Source: Porticoccus sp. W117
Lineage (GTDB): Bacteria; Pseudomonadota; Gammaproteobacteria; Pseudomonadales; Porticoccaceae
Direction: 5' to 3'
NCBI RefSeq assembly: GCF_030341905.1
Contig: NZ_JATAAF010000019.1
Location: 1 to 50,903 of the forward strand
DNA length: 50,903 nucleotides
Position numbers and translations under genes: made by a program
Part shown: piece by piece, positions 9,129-19,184 of the stretch
How positions within the stretch are numbered: position 1 is the stretch's first letter
Layout of the letters: every line of letters begins with the position of its first letter
Notes under the pieces: model-generated
What the model was told of the DNA's origin: nothing
The model's input: the letters and a program-made list of their open reading frames with translations, nothing else
Databases searched by the model: none

Positions 9129-10214
9129 TCAAAGCACGCCCTTCGGATAGGAACCCAATACTTTCAAATCTGCCACTTTATCCCGCACCTGCTGCAACGC
9201 CTGACTTACCACAGGGTCATCCACATGGCCTTTAAAGTCGATAAAGAACACGTAGTTCCACTTGGTTGTGCGGGATGGCCGGGTTTCGATACGGGTCAGG
9301 TCGATACCAGCATCGTGAAACGGCAGCAACAGGTCGTGCAGAGCACCAGCCTGGTTGTGGGCGGTAACAATCACCGAGGTTTTGTCATCGCCACTGGCGG
9401 GCACATGCTCGCGGCCAATAATAAAGAAGCGGGTGGAGTTGTCCGGACGGTCTTCAATGTTTTCACGCAAACGAGATAAACCAAACAGATCTGCCGCCAT
9501 ATCACCGGCGATGGCCGCCGAGTTCCACTCCCCTTTAACAAACTTGGCCGCCTCCGCATTGCTGCTTACCGCTATTCGCTCGATGCTGGGGTAATTGGCG
9601 TCGAGCCACAGACGGCACTGGGCAAGGGACTGGGCATGCGAGTAAACCCGGGTAATGTTTTCCGGCCGGGTGTTTGGCCCCACCAAAAAGTGCTGGTGAA
9701 TACGCAATTCCACTTCACCACTGATGCCAACGTTGGAATCCAGGAAGCTGTCCAGGGTGTTGTTCACAACACCTTCGGTAGAGTTTTCCACCGGCACCAC
9801 GCCGTAGTCCACGGCACCGGCGACTACTTCGCGAAACACATCGTCGATGGCGGCCATGGGCATGGTCACCGCCGAATGGCCAAAGTGCTTTATTGCTGCT
9901 TGTTGGGTAAAGGTACCCTCTGGCCCCAGGTACGCGACTTTGATCGGGTCTTCCAGCGCCAGGCAGGCGGACATAATCTCCCGGAACAGCCGCGCCATTT
10001 CCTCGTCGTCCAGTGGGCCCTGGTTTTTTTCCAGCACCTTGCGCAATACCTGTGCTTCCCGCTCCGGACGGTAAAACGCCGATTCGCCGGCAGCCTGCTT
10101 TACTTCAGCCACTTGTTGCGCACAGTTCGCGCGCTTGCTGATCAGTTCCAGCAGGTCTTTGTCGATACCATCAATCTGCTGGCGCAGGGCATCCAATTTG
10201 TTATCGTCAGACAT
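9129..10214 (-). CDS. pheA: Chorismate mutase / prephenate dehydratase (P-protein)
   Basis: Bifunctional enzyme from chorismate to phenylpyruvate. The start at 10214 (MSDDNKLDALRQQIDGIDKD) fits the family and lies 1 bp after the gyrA stop; an in-frame extension upstream would run through gyrA. Of 361 residues, about 1-90 form the AroQ-type chorismate mutase, about 92-275 the dehydratase (YLGPEGTFTQQAA, then NSTEGVVNNTLDSF) and about 285-361 the ACT domain that senses phenylalanine (GALHDLL near 300 and IETRPSR, the usual ESRPSR site). No leader peptide or attenuator can fit in the 1-bp gap, so feedback on the enzyme is the likely control. Confidence 0.95.
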   Translation of the reverse strand: MSDDNKLDALRQQIDGIDKDLLELISKRANCAQQVAEVKQAAGESAFYRPEREAQVLRKVLEKNQGPLDDEEMARLFREIMSACLALEDPIKVAYLGPEGTFTQQAAIKHFGHSAVTMPMAAIDDVFREVVAGAVDYGVVPVENSTEGVVNNTLDSFLDSNVGISGEVELRIHQHFLVGPNTRPENITRVYSHAQSLAQCRLWLDANYPSIERIAVSSNAEAAKFVKGEWNSAAIAGDMAADLFGLSRLRENIEDRPDNSTRFFIIGREHVPASGDDKTSVIVTAHNQAGALHDLLLPFHDAGIDLTRIETRPSRTTKWNYVFFIDFKGHVDDPVVSQALQQVRDKVADLKVLGSYPKGVL

Positions 10215-10215
10215 G

Positions 10216-12780
10216 TTACGACTCACTGTCAGAAGGCGCGTCGTCGCCCTCTTCGTCTTGTTCTTCAATTCGTGCCAAACCCACCAGTTGCTCACCTTCT
10301 TTAAGGCGAATCACCCGTACTCCCTGGGTGTTACGGCCAGAGGTGGAAATCTCTTCGCAGCGGGTGCGCACCAGTGTGCCCTGATCGGAGATCAGCATGA
10401 CCTCGTCCCCTTCAAACACCTGTTCGGCACCTACCAGCTGACCATTGCGCTCGGAACTCTGAATGGCAATTACGCCCATTCCGCCGCGGCCTTTGGTGGG
10501 GTAATCTTCGATGGGGGTCTGCTTGCCGTAGCCGTTTTCCGACACGGTGAGTACGCGCCCGCCCTCTTGAGGAATAATCAGCGACAACACTTGCTCACCT
10601 TCCGGCAGACGAATACCGCGAACACCTCTGGAGATACGCCCCATGGAGCGCACATCCCCTTCCTGGAAGCGCATGGCCTTACCACCAGAGCTGAACAGCA
10701 TCACTTCGCTGTCGCCATTGGTGATAGCGGTGCCCACCAGTCGGTCGCCTTCCACCAGGTCGAGGGCAATCAAGCCAACACTGCGGGGGCGAGAGAAAGC
10801 CGACAGCGGAGTTTTCTTCACGGTACCGAACTTGGTGGCCATAAAGATGAATTTGTCGTCACTGTACTCATCCACTGGCAGGATAGAGGTCACCCGTTCC
10901 CCCTCTTCCAACGGCAGCAGGTTGACCATGGGCCGGCCGCGAGACTGACGCCCCGCCACTGGAATCTGGTACACCTTCAGCCAATACACCTTACCGGCGT
11001 TGGTAAAACACAGAATGGTGGTGTGAGTGTTGGCGATCAGCAGGTGTTCGATAAAGTCCTCATCTTTCACCTGGGTGGCGGATTTGCCCATGCCACCACG
11101 GCGCTGGGCCTGGTAATCGTCCAGCGGCTGGGTTTTGGCATAGCCACCGTGGGAGATGGTGACCACACGATCTTCTTCGCTGATCAGGTCTTCAACGGTC
11201 AGATCGTGCTTGGATTCGATAATTTCCGTACGGCGCTCGTCGTTAAATTCGCTGACAATGGCTTCCAGTTCTTCACGAATGACTTCCATCAGCCGTTCCG
11301 GGCTGGCCAAAATGCCGAGGTATTCCGCAATTTCCGCCAGTTTGTCCTGATACTCCGCCAGCAGTTTGTCGTGCTCCATACCGGTGAGGCGGTGCAGGCG
11401 CAATTCAAGAATGGCCTGGGCCTGTTCCGGTGACAGGTAGTACATGCCATCCCGCTGACCAAACTTGTCTGACAGCTCTTCCGGGCGACAGGCGTCGGCG
11501 CCAGCGCGTTCCAGGAATTCGCTGATATTGCCCGAAGCCCAGCCGCGGGCGATCAACGCCTCTTTGGCTTCCGCTGGAGACTGGGAGGATTTGATCAGCT
11601 CGATCACTTCATCAATATTGGCAATCGCCACTGCCAAACCTTCGAGAATATGGCCGCGCTCGCGAGCTTTTCTCAGCAGGTAAACGGTGCGGCGGGTGAC
11701 GACCTCTCGACGGTGGCGAACAAAGTTTTCCAGCAGCTCTTTGAGGTTGAGCAACTTGGGCTGGCCGTCCACCAGGGCAACGGTATTGATGCCAAAAACA
11801 GTCTCCAGTTGGGTTTGCGCGTACAGATTGTTGAGCACCACATCGCCCATCTCGCCGCGCTTGATTTCAATGACCACCCGCAGGCCGTCTTTGTCGGATT
11901 CATCTCGCAGTTCAGAGATGCCTTCAATCTTTTTGTCTTTTACCAGCTCGGCGATTTTCTCAATCAGGCGCGCTTTGTTCAGCTGGTAGGGAATCTCATG
12001 AATGATGATGCGCTCTTTGCCCTTGGTATCGGTTTCCACCTCTGCCTTGGCGCGCATGTAAATACGGCCACGACCGGTGCGGTAAGCCTGCAGAATTCCC
12101 GCTTTGCCGTTGATAATGGCACCGGTGGGGAAATCCGGCCCCGGCAGGTGCTCCATCAACTCATCGATGGTGATGTCTTCGTTTTCAATCAACGCCAGAC
12201 AAGCGCGAATCACTTCACCCAGGTTGTGGGGCGGAATATTGGTGGCCATGCCCACAGCAATACCGGAGGAGCCGTTTACCAGCAGGTTGGGCACCCGGGT
12301 AGGCAGCACGTCCGGCATCATTTCGTTGCCGTCGTAGTTAGGCACGAAATCGACGGTTTCTTTATCGAGATCCGCCAGCAGAGAATGGGCAATCTTGTCC
12401 ATGCGGATTTCGGTGTAACGCATGGCCGCCGGGGAATCACCGTCGATGGAGCCGAAGTTGCCCTGGCCGTCTACCAGCGGGTAGCGCAGGGAAAAATCCT
12501 GGGCCATACGCACAATGGTGTCGTACACCGCGGTGTCACCGTGGGGGTGGTATTTACCGATGACGTCACCCACCACACGGGCGGATTTTTTATAGGACTT
12601 GTTCCAGTCGTTCTTGAGTTCGTTCATAGCGAACAGAACCCGGCGGTGCACCGGCTTGAGGCCGTCGCGCACATCCGGCAAAGCCCGACCGACGATCACG
12701 CTCATGGCGTAATCCAGATAGGATTGACGCAGCTCGTCCTCGATATTTACCGGCAGGATTTCTTTGGCGATTTCACCCAT
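10216..12780 (-). CDS. gyrA: DNA gyrase subunit A
   Basis: Breakage-reunion subunit of gyrase, which adds negative supercoils with GyrB. The 854-residue length is typical. Numbering matches E. coli at the N-terminus: the catalytic Tyr122 is in AAMRYTE, and the quinolone-resistance region reads [12 protein letters not shown], with Thr at position 83 and the usual Asp at 87. The GyrA-box QRRGGMG lies near residue 565, and the C-terminal beta-pinwheel ends in an acidic tail ([16 protein letters not shown]). pheA follows after 1 bp; serC, often between gyrA and pheA, is absent. A likely promoter lies at 12840-12848 on the minus strand. Confidence 0.98.
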   Translation of the reverse strand: MGEIAKEILPVNIEDELRQSYLDYAMSVIVGRALPDVRDGLKPVHRRVLFAMNELKNDWNKSYKKSARVVGDVIGKYHPHGDTAVYDTIVRMAQDFSLRYPLVDGQGNFGSIDGDSPAAMRYTEIRMDKIAHSLLADLDKETVDFVPNYDGNEMMPDVLPTRVPNLLVNGSSGIAVGMATNIPPHNLGEVIRACLALIENEDITIDELMEHLPGPDFPTGAIINGKAGILQAYRTGRGRIYMRAKAEVETDTKGKERIIIHEIPYQLNKARLIEKIAELVKDKKIEGISELRDESDKDGLRVVIEIKRGEMGDVVLNNLYAQTQLETVFGINTVALVDGQPKLLNLKELLENFVRHRREVVTRRTVYLLRKARERGHILEGLAVAIANIDEVIELIKSSQSPAEAKEALIARGWASGNISEFLERAGADACRPEELSDKFGQRDGMYYLSPEQAQAILELRLHRLTGMEHDKLLAEYQDKLAEIAEYLGILASPERLMEVIREELEAIVSEFNDERRTEIIESKHDLTVEDLISEEDRVVTISHGGYAKTQPLDDYQAQRRGGMGKSATQVKDEDFIEHLLIANTHTTILCFTNAGKVYWLKVYQIPVAGRQSRGRPMVNLLPLEEGERVTSILPVDEYSDDKFIFMATKFGTVKKTPLSAFSRPRSVGLIALDLVEGDRLVGTAITNGDSEVMLFSSGGKAMRFQEGDVRSMGRISRGVRGIRLPEGEQVLSLIIPQEGGRVLTVSENGYGKQTPIEDYPTKGRGGMGVIAIQSSERNGQLVGAEQVFEGDEVMLISDQGTLVRTRCEEISTSGRNTQGVRVIRLKEGEQLVGLARIEEQDEEGDDAPSDSES

Positions 12781-12839
12781 GCTTGTGTGTATTCCTTATG
12801 ATTTTTTATGGCCCACCAAGGGCCAGACACAAGCGCGGG

Positions 12840-12848
12840 ATAATAGCA
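12840..12848 (-). promoter_or_regulatory. Extended -10 element of the gyrA promoter (candidate)
   Basis: On the minus strand the sequence reads TGC-TATTAT, an extended -10 box (TGn plus five of six consensus bases) about 60 bp before the gyrA start. No good -35 is visible, which is common with extended -10 promoters. A short hairpin (tggccc / gggcca, 12809-12825) lies in the leader between this site and the start. Confidence 0.5.
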
Positions 12849-12986
12849 TAAAAAAGGTGTCAGGACGCAGGCTTTACCCGCTTATAAAACAGGCTTTGGC
12901 CGACAGCTTGGAGGGTGTTCTACTGCCTGTATCCCCGCACCTTAGCCCTGTATACTCCGCGGGTCGTCAACAGGTAGAAAACCATT

Positions 12987-14309
12987 ATGACCCCCACTCC
13001 CGTGGACCTGATTATCAACGCCCGCTGGCTGGCTCCGGTGGTGCCCCGCAACCAACTGCTGCAAGACTGTGCTGTGGTGGTTGAGCGCGGCGACATTATC
13101 GCCATCACCACGCAAAAAGAAGCCGCCAAACAGTATCAGGCCAGCGAAACCGTAAACCTGGATGAGCACTTGCTGATTCCCGGCCTGGTAAACGCCCACG
13201 GCCACGCTGCCATGAGCCTGTTGCGCGGCTACGCAGATGATCAGCCACTGCACACTTGGCTCAGCGAGCATATCTGGCCGGCGGAGCAACAGTGGGTAGA
13301 CGAGCACTTTGTACGCGATGGCACTAATCTGGCTATGGCGGAGATGATTCGTAGTGGCACTACCTGCTTTGCGGATATGTATTTTTTTCCGGAAGCCATT
13401 GCCGAAGCCGCCAGCCGCACCGGTATGCGCGCCCAGGTCGCCTTTCCGGTATTCGACTTCCCAAGCAATTGGGGCAGCGGCCCCGACGATTACATACACA
13501 AAGGCCTGGCGCTGCGGGATGACCACAAAAACGACAACCTGATTCAGATTGCCTTTGGCCCTCACGCGCCCTACACCATTTCCGATGAGCCGCTGCAAAA
13601 GGTAGCCACCTATTCCGAGGAGCTGGCTACACCTATCCATATTCACCTGCACGAAACCGCGCAGGAAATCAGCGACGAAAAAAGCAAAAGCGGCCTGCGC
13701 CCTATCGAACGCATCAACCAGCTGGGGGCGTTGTCACCGCTGACCCAGTGCGTGCATATGACTCAGGTAAACGACAACGACCTGACGCTGCTGCAAAACA
13801 CCGGCGCCCATGTGATTCACTGTCCGGAATCCAACCTGAAACTGGCCAGCGGCCTGTGCCCGGTTCAGCGATTGCTGGACAGCAACATCAATGTGGCCCT
13901 GGGTACCGATGGCGCCGCCAGTAATAATGACCTGAGCTTGCTGGGCGAAATGAAAACCGCCGCTCTGCTCACCAAAGCCGTTGCCGACAACGCCGCCGCA
14001 CTGGACGCTCACAGCGCCCTGCGCATGGCCACCCTCGGTGGCGCCCAGGCACTGGGCATGGCAAATCGCATCGGCTCCATTGAAGCAGGCAAAGCCGCAG
14101 ACCTTACCGCTGTGCGACTGGATGAACTGGAAGCCCTGCCGCTTTACAACCCGGTGTCGCAGCTGGTGTATACGGACTGCAGCCACCGGGTCAGTCATGT
14201 GTGGGTAAATGGCAAGGCGCTGTTGAAAGATCGTCAGCTGACAACACTGGATCAAAGTGAAGTCATTGCAAAAGCAAAAGAATGGCAAGAAAAAATAACT
14301 AACCGTTAG
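12987..14309 (+). CDS. mtaD: 5-methylthioadenosine / S-adenosylhomocysteine deaminase
   Basis: Amidohydrolase of the TRZ/ATZ group, 440 residues, cytosolic. It deaminates methylthioadenosine (and perhaps S-adenosylhomocysteine) to the inosine form. The metal-binding HxH is at His71/His73 in NAHGHAAM, with further ligands in HIHLHE near 213 and the catalytic Asp in LGTDGAASNND near 305. The neighbourhood gyrA / mtaD-ubiG-mupP-yciK is the same as in Pseudomonas, where the homologue next to ubiG acts as MTA deaminase. It is transcribed away from gyrA and followed by a palindromic repeat. The exact substrate among related deaminases is inferred from this synteny. Confidence 0.88.
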   Translation: MTPTPVDLIINARWLAPVVPRNQLLQDCAVVVERGDIIAITTQKEAAKQYQASETVNLDEHLLIPGLVNAHGHAAMSLLRGYADDQPLHTWLSEHIWPAEQQWVDEHFVRDGTNLAMAEMIRSGTTCFADMYFFPEAIAEAASRTGMRAQVAFPVFDFPSNWGSGPDDYIHKGLALRDDHKNDNLIQIAFGPHAPYTISDEPLQKVATYSEELATPIHIHLHETAQEISDEKSKSGLRPIERINQLGALSPLTQCVHMTQVNDNDLTLLQNTGAHVIHCPESNLKLASGLCPVQRLLDSNINVALGTDGAASNNDLSLLGEMKTAALLTKAVADNAAALDAHSALRMATLGGAQALGMANRIGSIEAGKAADLTAVRLDELEALPLYNPVSQLVYTDCSHRVSHVWVNGKALLKDRQLTTLDQSEVIAKAKEWQEKITNR

Positions 14310-14310
14310 C

Positions 14311-14383
14311 GTCATTCTGAGCGCAGCGAAGAATCTCGTACTTCGTATACAACACAGAGATCCTTCGCTACGCTCAGGATGAC
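14311..14383. repeat. Palindromic intergenic repeat, copy B
   Basis: Inverted repeat gtcattctgagcgcagcgaag ... cttcgctacgctcaggatgac, starting 1 bp after the mtaD stop and ending 22 bp before ubiG. Same family as copies A, C and E. Confidence 0.85.
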
Positions 14384-14405
14384 GTAATGACAACGAAGTG
14401 AATTT

Positions 14406-15113
14406 ATGTCCGAACAAAACGTAGACCAGGCCGAAATCGCCAAATTTGAAGCACTGGCCAGCCGCTGGTGGGATCCAAACAGCGAATTCAAACCCCTGCA
14501 CGACATCAACCCGTTGCGCGCCAACTGGATTGATCAGCATTCCCCGGTAGCCGGTAAAAAAATTCTCGATGTGGGCTGCGGCGGTGGCATTTTAAGTGAA
14601 TCCCTGGCCCAGCGTGGCGCACATATGACTGGTATTGATATGGGCGAGGCACCACTTAACGTCGCCAAACTACATGCACTGGAAAGTGGCGTTGCGGTGG
14701 ATTACCGACAAATCACCGCTGAACAACTCGCGGAACAAGAAGCCGGCGAATACGATGTGGTGACCTGCCTGGAAATGCTGGAGCACGTGCCAGAGCCTGC
14801 TTCAGTGATTAACGCCTGCGCACAACTGGTCAAACCCGGCGGCCATATTTACTTTTCCACCATCAACCGCAACCCCAAAGCCTACCTGTTCGCCATTTTG
14901 GGAGCGGAATACGTACTCAAGCTACTCCCCAAAGGCACCCACGAGTACAGCAAGTTTATTCGCCCTTCCGAACTCGGCAATTGGGCGAGGGAGTCGGGGT
15001 TAAGCGTCGAGCATATGACCGGCATGGTCTACAACCCACTCAGCAAAAAGTATCGCCTGGATAACCGTGATGTGGATGTGAATTATCTGGTTCATTGCCA
15101 TAAAGAAAGTTGA
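14406..15113 (+). CDS. ubiG: Ubiquinone biosynthesis O-methyltransferase
   Basis: SAM-dependent methyltransferase for both O-methylation steps of ubiquinone synthesis. The 235-residue product starts with the family N-terminus ([20 protein letters not shown] near 15-34). It carries the SAM motif [17 protein letters not shown] near residue 54, motif [14 protein letters not shown] near 115 and the post-motif [12 protein letters not shown] near 146. It lies between mtaD and mupP and is flanked on both sides by palindromic repeats. Confidence 0.96.
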   Translation: MSEQNVDQAEIAKFEALASRWWDPNSEFKPLHDINPLRANWIDQHSPVAGKKILDVGCGGGILSESLAQRGAHMTGIDMGEAPLNVAKLHALESGVAVDYRQITAEQLAEQEAGEYDVVTCLEMLEHVPEPASVINACAQLVKPGGHIYFSTINRNPKAYLFAILGAEYVLKLLPKGTHEYSKFIRPSELGNWARESGLSVEHMTGMVYNPLSKKYRLDNRDVDVNYLVHCHKES

Positions 15114-15121
15114 TGCTTTAC

Positions 15122-15208
15122 GTCATCCTGAGCGGCGTAGCCGCGTGAGGATATCACAAGCCCGAAAGTTGTGAGATCCTCACGGTCGCTACGCTCCCTC
15201 AGGATGAC
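15122..15208. repeat. Palindromic intergenic repeat, copy C
   Basis: Inverted repeat gtcatcctgagcggcgtagcc ... ggtcgctacgctccctcaggatgac between ubiG and mupP, with inner arms gaggatatca and tgagatcctc. It lies 9 bp after the ubiG stop and ends 19 bp before the mupP start. Confidence 0.85.
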
Positions 15209-15227
15209 ATTATCCAAAGAGACAAAT

Positions 15228-15887
15228 ATGCCAAAAATCGACGCAGTACTTTTTGACCTGGACGGCACCTTATTAGACACCGCGCTGGACTTTACCGATG
15301 TGGTTAATCAACTGTTGCAGGAAGAAAATCGCGCCACCATGGACTATTGCCAGGTGCGCAGCGCGGTTTCCCACGGCTCTGTGGGGCTGATCGAAACTGC
15401 TTTTCAGTTATCTACCGACGACCCAGCGTTCAACCCCTTGCGGCAACGACTGCTGGATTTGTACATCAACTGTCTGACCAACAAAACACGACTGTTTCCC
15501 GGCCTGGAAAAATTGCTCAGCCGCCTTGCGAAAGGCAGTATTCCCTGGGGCATCGTTACCAACAAGCCGGTGCTCTACACCACGCCTATCGTTGAAGGCT
15601 TACAGTTAAAACCAGCAGCAGTTATCTGCCCGGATCATGTCACCCATACAAAGCCCCACCCGGAATCGGTGCACCTCGCCTGCCAGCAGATTGGCTGCTG
15701 TGCCGAGAATACCGTCATGGTAGGCGATCATTTGCGGGATGTGGAGGCAGGTCGCAATGCAGGAGCAATCTCCATCGCCGCCGCCTATGGATATCTCAAT
15801 CAAAACGAAGATGCCAGCGATTGGCAGGCAGACTATATTGCCCACCACTCGGAAGACCTTCTTCCTATTCTGGAACCACTGTTATGA
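15228..15887 (+). CDS. mupP: N-acetylmuramic acid 6-phosphate phosphatase (HAD family)
   Basis: HAD hydrolase of 219 residues. The start at 15228 (MPKIDAVLFDLDGTLLDT) is chosen because the upstream frame is only repeat sequence. Motif I is DLDGTLLDT, motif II lies around IVTNKP near 104, and motif IV is GDHLRDVEAG near 166. In Pseudomonas the gene at this position, between ubiG and a YciK-like reductase, is MupP of the peptidoglycan recycling shortcut to UDP-MurNAc. The alternative annotation, phosphoglycolate phosphatase, is common for the same family. Its stop overlaps the next start (ATGA). Confidence 0.85.
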   Translation: MPKIDAVLFDLDGTLLDTALDFTDVVNQLLQEENRATMDYCQVRSAVSHGSVGLIETAFQLSTDDPAFNPLRQRLLDLYINCLTNKTRLFPGLEKLLSRLAKGSIPWGIVTNKPVLYTTPIVEGLQLKPAAVICPDHVTHTKPHPESVHLACQQIGCCAENTVMVGDHLRDVEAGRNAGAISIAAAYGYLNQNEDASDWQADYIAHHSEDLLPILEPLL

Positions 15888-16642
15888 CCGATAGCTCCAT
15901 CGCAAAAAACTACCAGGCAAACGACAACTGCCTGGCCAACCGCATTATTCTGGTAACCGGCGCTGGCGATGGCATTGGTCGTACTGCGGCTCTGACCTTT
16001 GCCAGTTACGGCGCGGAAGTGATTCTGGTGGGCCGAACTGTTGCCAAGCTGGAACAGGTGTATGACGAGATTGTCGCATCCGGCGCCCCGAAGCCGGCTA
16101 TTTACCCCATGGATCTGGAGGGAGCAACGGAAGATCACTACCAGGAAATGGCAGGAAAGTTGTTCGAAGAATTTGGCCGCCTGGATGGCCTGTTACACAA
16201 TGCCGGGTTGCTTGGGCAACGCACCCCCATCGCCAATTACAAACTCAGCACCTGGCAACAGGTGATGCAGGTAAATGTTACCGCCGGGTTTGCCATGACC
16301 AAAGCGCTGCTGCCACTGCTGGAAAAATCTGAAGACAGTTCCATCATTTTCACCAGCTCCGGTGTAGGCCGCGTGGGCCGGGCCTACTGGGGTGCTTATG
16401 CGGTATCAAAATTCGCCACGGAAGGGTTGTGTCAGGTACTGGCTCAGGAGCTGGAAGGCGTTGGCAATATTCGCGTCAATTGCATCAACCCCGGTGCCAC
16501 CCGCACCGCCATGCGTGCCGGAGCTTACCCGGCGGAAGATCCAGGCACACTGCCTGCACCAGCAGACATTATGCCAACCTATCTGTATTTGATGAGTGCA
16601 GAAAGTCAGGGAGTATCGGGAGAGAGTTTGGATGCGCAGTAA
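15884..16642 (+). CDS. yciK: YciK family short-chain oxidoreductase
   Basis: NAD(P)-dependent short-chain dehydrogenase of 252 residues. The start at 15884 overlaps the mupP stop as ATGA, so translation is coupled; codons upstream would run inside mupP. The cofactor loop is TGAGDGIGR near residue 25, NAG is replaced by the related HNAGLLG near 108, and the catalytic Tyr-x-x-x-Lys is YAVSK near 173. The protein ends soon after GESLDAQ, typical of YciK. The physiological substrate of this family is not known. Confidence 0.9.
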   Translation: MTDSSIAKNYQANDNCLANRIILVTGAGDGIGRTAALTFASYGAEVILVGRTVAKLEQVYDEIVASGAPKPAIYPMDLEGATEDHYQEMAGKLFEEFGRLDGLLHNAGLLGQRTPIANYKLSTWQQVMQVNVTAGFAMTKALLPLLEKSEDSSIIFTSSGVGRVGRAYWGAYAVSKFATEGLCQVLAQELEGVGNIRVNCINPGATRTAMRAGAYPAEDPGTLPAPADIMPTYLYLMSAESQGVSGESLDAQ

Positions 16643-16653
16643 TACCAGAATAC

Positions 16654-16721
16654 GTCATTGCGAGCGCAGCGAAGCAATCTCGTGACGCTTCTGGAGATTG
16701 CTTCGCTACGCTCGCAATGAC
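16654..16721. repeat. Palindromic intergenic repeat, copy D
   Basis: Inverted repeat gtcattgcgagcgcagcgaag ... cttcgctacgctcgcaatgac between the convergent yciK and TonB-receptor genes. It could act as a two-way terminator. It belongs to the GTCATTGCGAG subtype. Confidence 0.85.
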
Positions 16722-16730
16722 GGGTTTGAC

Positions 16731-19184
16731 TTAGAACTTAACCGTTGCCTGAATTGCCACGCTGCGGTCGCGGTTAATAAAGCCGTAGTAGGCGTTACCG
16801 CTACGCTGGGTTAGCAGTGAAGCCAGCGGTGCATCGCCACCGAAATTAATCACTTCTTCATCCGTCAAGTTGCGACCCAGCAGAGACACTTCCCACTTGC
16901 CATCACTGGGGCCAAAGCCAATACGGGCATTTACTTCAGTGTAGGCATCCTGCACATTGCGCGGGTCGAGCGTTGGATTCCACAGGTAGTCATCCACATA
17001 GAGAACGTCTACCGTGGTACGCAATTGATAATTATCCATAACCGTTGCCGTGTGATCGGCCACAAAGGTGGCTCGCCATTCCGGCGTGTATTCGCGGGTT
17101 GAGCCCGCCACATTACACAAGCCTCTAACCGGATCAGTCACCGAACCGGGGTCAGTAACAGCCTGGCCGAAGAAGCACTGACTGTCGTTAAAACTGTCGT
17201 ACTCAAAATCCAGGTAAGAAAGCGAGCTGCTCAATACCAAACCATCGGTGGCCTGCAGGCGCCCTTCCAATTCCAAACCTTTGATACTGGCTTCCGCGGC
17301 ATTGGTAACATTAAAGCCCAGGGTGCCATCGAATTGAGAGACTTGAAGATCTTCATAGTCGGTAAAGAAAATCGCGCCATTTAATTCAGCAGCACCATTG
17401 AGTAGTGTCAACTTGGTACCCAGCTCAAAGTTGGTGGCTTCCTCTTCCTCAAACTCAAAACTGCCCTGAGGGCCGGGGTTAAATACAGGGCCAAGAGCAC
17501 TTAGCACGGTCACACCAACCGCTGCATCCGGGTGGGCATTGGAACGCACATCGAAACCGCCGGATTTAAAGCCGCGCGTCCAGCTGGCGTACAGCAGTGC
17601 ATCATCAGAGGCTTGCCACTCCAGGGTTACCAGTGGCGTGAAGGAGTTTTCACTGCGGCTGCCACTCAATGGATCGTAGGCCTCAATACCAACGATGCCG
17701 TAAAAAGTGTTGAGAATCGGGTCTGCATTGCCAACATCAACACCCGCCTGATTGACATTAAACTGGCGTCGGGTGGCGTCTTTATCTTCACTGGTATAAC
17801 GTCCCCCGGCTGTCAGGCTCCAATCCTCAGCCAGTTGCCAAGTGCCTTGGGCAAACACCGCCCACACATCGGTATCCTGTTGGAAGGAACGTTGAGATGA
17901 GGAGTTGGGCAAAAAGCCAATAATGGGTGCCAGTGCAGCGTTAGCGGCAGGCAGTGCCACATTGAGCAAGGAATCCTGGGGAATAAACAGGCGGTCGTTA
18001 AAATCCAGCTCGCTGCTTTGGTAATAAATGCCAGTGATGTATTCAAAGGTATCGCTGGCAGGGGAAGTCAGGCGAATCTCTTGGCTAAATTGTTCGAAAC
18101 TCTCGTCGCCAAACGCCTGGAATAGAGAGGCACCGGTAAAATCGCAATCACACAATTCACTGTGATCATACTCGAACCAACCGGTAACAAATGTCAACTC
18201 ATGGTCGCCCGCCTGATAGTCCAGCTCCACCACGTAACTGTCGACGGTGTCGCTGCTGTTATCGCCGTTGGAATCACGCACCCGATCCAGGGTGCTGTCA
18301 ACCAGTGGACGTCCGAGAAGCGCCTGTAGACCATTAACTGCTTGCACATGGGTAATCGCACCGGGAACCGGCAGAGTGACCGGATCAAACAATTCAATAT
18401 TGCGCCCATCTACATCAAATTCGGTGCGCTCGGCTTTAAAGTACAGCGACAAATCGTCGTTGATATCCCACTCCACGCCCAAGCGGAATACCTGCTCATT
18501 TTCGCCTTTTTCGTCACGATTGAGGGTGGTGTTGCGTACAAAGCCGTCGATACTGCGATCCATTAACGCCACTCGAGCGCGCACGTTATCGGAAAATGCT
18601 CCGGACGCTACAAAACGCAGTTCCTGCTCACCATCGCTGGGTTCGTAGAGGGCGGAAACAGAACCTTCAAATTCTTCTGTGGGTCTGGCGGACTGAATAC
18701 TGATGGCACCACCAATGCTGTTTTTACCAAACAGGGTGCCTTGGGGACCACGGAGTACTTCGATGCGTTCCAGGTCAAGGAAAGGAGCGCGACTGACCGC
18801 TGCACGGCCGTAGTAAACGCCATCTACATATTGGCCAACGGATTGTTCAAAACCCTGGTTGATACCGGAGCTGATGCCGCGAATGGTAATGGTGGAACCG
18901 ATACCGGTCTGGTTCATGCTGAAGTTGGGAACGTAAGCGGTGAGCTTTTCCAGATTGGTAATACCAGTATCTGCCAGTTTGGCACCGCTGACGGTATTTA
19001 CTGAAATGGGAACACTCTGCAGGCTCTCTGGCCTTTTTTGAGCAGTAGAGACAATCTCCTCAAGAACACCTGATCTGGTTTGTTGTTCTTCCGCTACAGC
19101 AACTTGGCTGGCCACAATCGCGGCCACACAGGCGGCCAATGACTTACCAGAGAACCCTCGACAAAAACCTGATGGCTTCACCAT
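16731..19184 (-). CDS. TonB-dependent outer-membrane receptor
   Basis: Large 22-strand-type receptor, 817 residues. The start at 19184 is chosen because AAGGAG lies 9 bases upstream; the ATG at 19202 has no ribosome site and itself contains that AAGGAG. A signal peptide (about 1-31, cut after AVA) is followed by a TonB box (LEEIVSTAQK, 41-50), a plug domain up to about 165 with LRGPQGTLFGKNSIGGAI, and a beta-barrel ending in the outer-membrane phenylalanine (QATVKF). The general type is common in marine bacteria and sphingomonads, and the substrate cannot be told from sequence. No transporter or regulator gene lies next to it, only yciK (convergent) and rluB. Confidence 0.92.
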   Translation of the reverse strand: MVKPSGFCRGFSGKSLAACVAAIVASQVAVAEEQQTRSGVLEEIVSTAQKRPESLQSVPISVNTVSGAKLADTGITNLEKLTAYVPNFSMNQTGIGSTITIRGISSGINQGFEQSVGQYVDGVYYGRAAVSRAPFLDLERIEVLRGPQGTLFGKNSIGGAISIQSARPTEEFEGSVSALYEPSDGEQELRFVASGAFSDNVRARVALMDRSIDGFVRNTTLNRDEKGENEQVFRLGVEWDINDDLSLYFKAERTEFDVDGRNIELFDPVTLPVPGAITHVQAVNGLQALLGRPLVDSTLDRVRDSNGDNSSDTVDSYVVELDYQAGDHELTFVTGWFEYDHSELCDCDFTGASLFQAFGDESFEQFSQEIRLTSPASDTFEYITGIYYQSSELDFNDRLFIPQDSLLNVALPAANAALAPIIGFLPNSSSQRSFQQDTDVWAVFAQGTWQLAEDWSLTAGGRYTSEDKDATRRQFNVNQAGVDVGNADPILNTFYGIVGIEAYDPLSGSRSENSFTPLVTLEWQASDDALLYASWTRGFKSGGFDVRSNAHPDAAVGVTVLSALGPVFNPGPQGSFEFEEEEATNFELGTKLTLLNGAAELNGAIFFTDYEDLQVSQFDGTLGFNVTNAAEASIKGLELEGRLQATDGLVLSSSLSYLDFEYDSFNDSQCFFGQAVTDPGSVTDPVRGLCNVAGSTREYTPEWRATFVADHTATVMDNYQLRTTVDVLYVDDYLWNPTLDPRNVQDAYTEVNARIGFGPSDGKWEVSLLGRNLTDEEVINFGGDAPLASLLTQRSGNAYYGFINRDRSVAIQATVKF

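Noticed and set aside
10458-10470. Possible quinolone-resistance allele in gyrA
   Set aside because: The only difference from E. coli at the key positions is Thr83, which is wild type in Pseudomonas; Asp87 is unchanged.
11650-12801. Long open frame on the plus strand opposite gyrA
   Set aside because: It is antisense to a fully conserved gyrA, and its translation has no recognisable domain; a shadow of codon bias.
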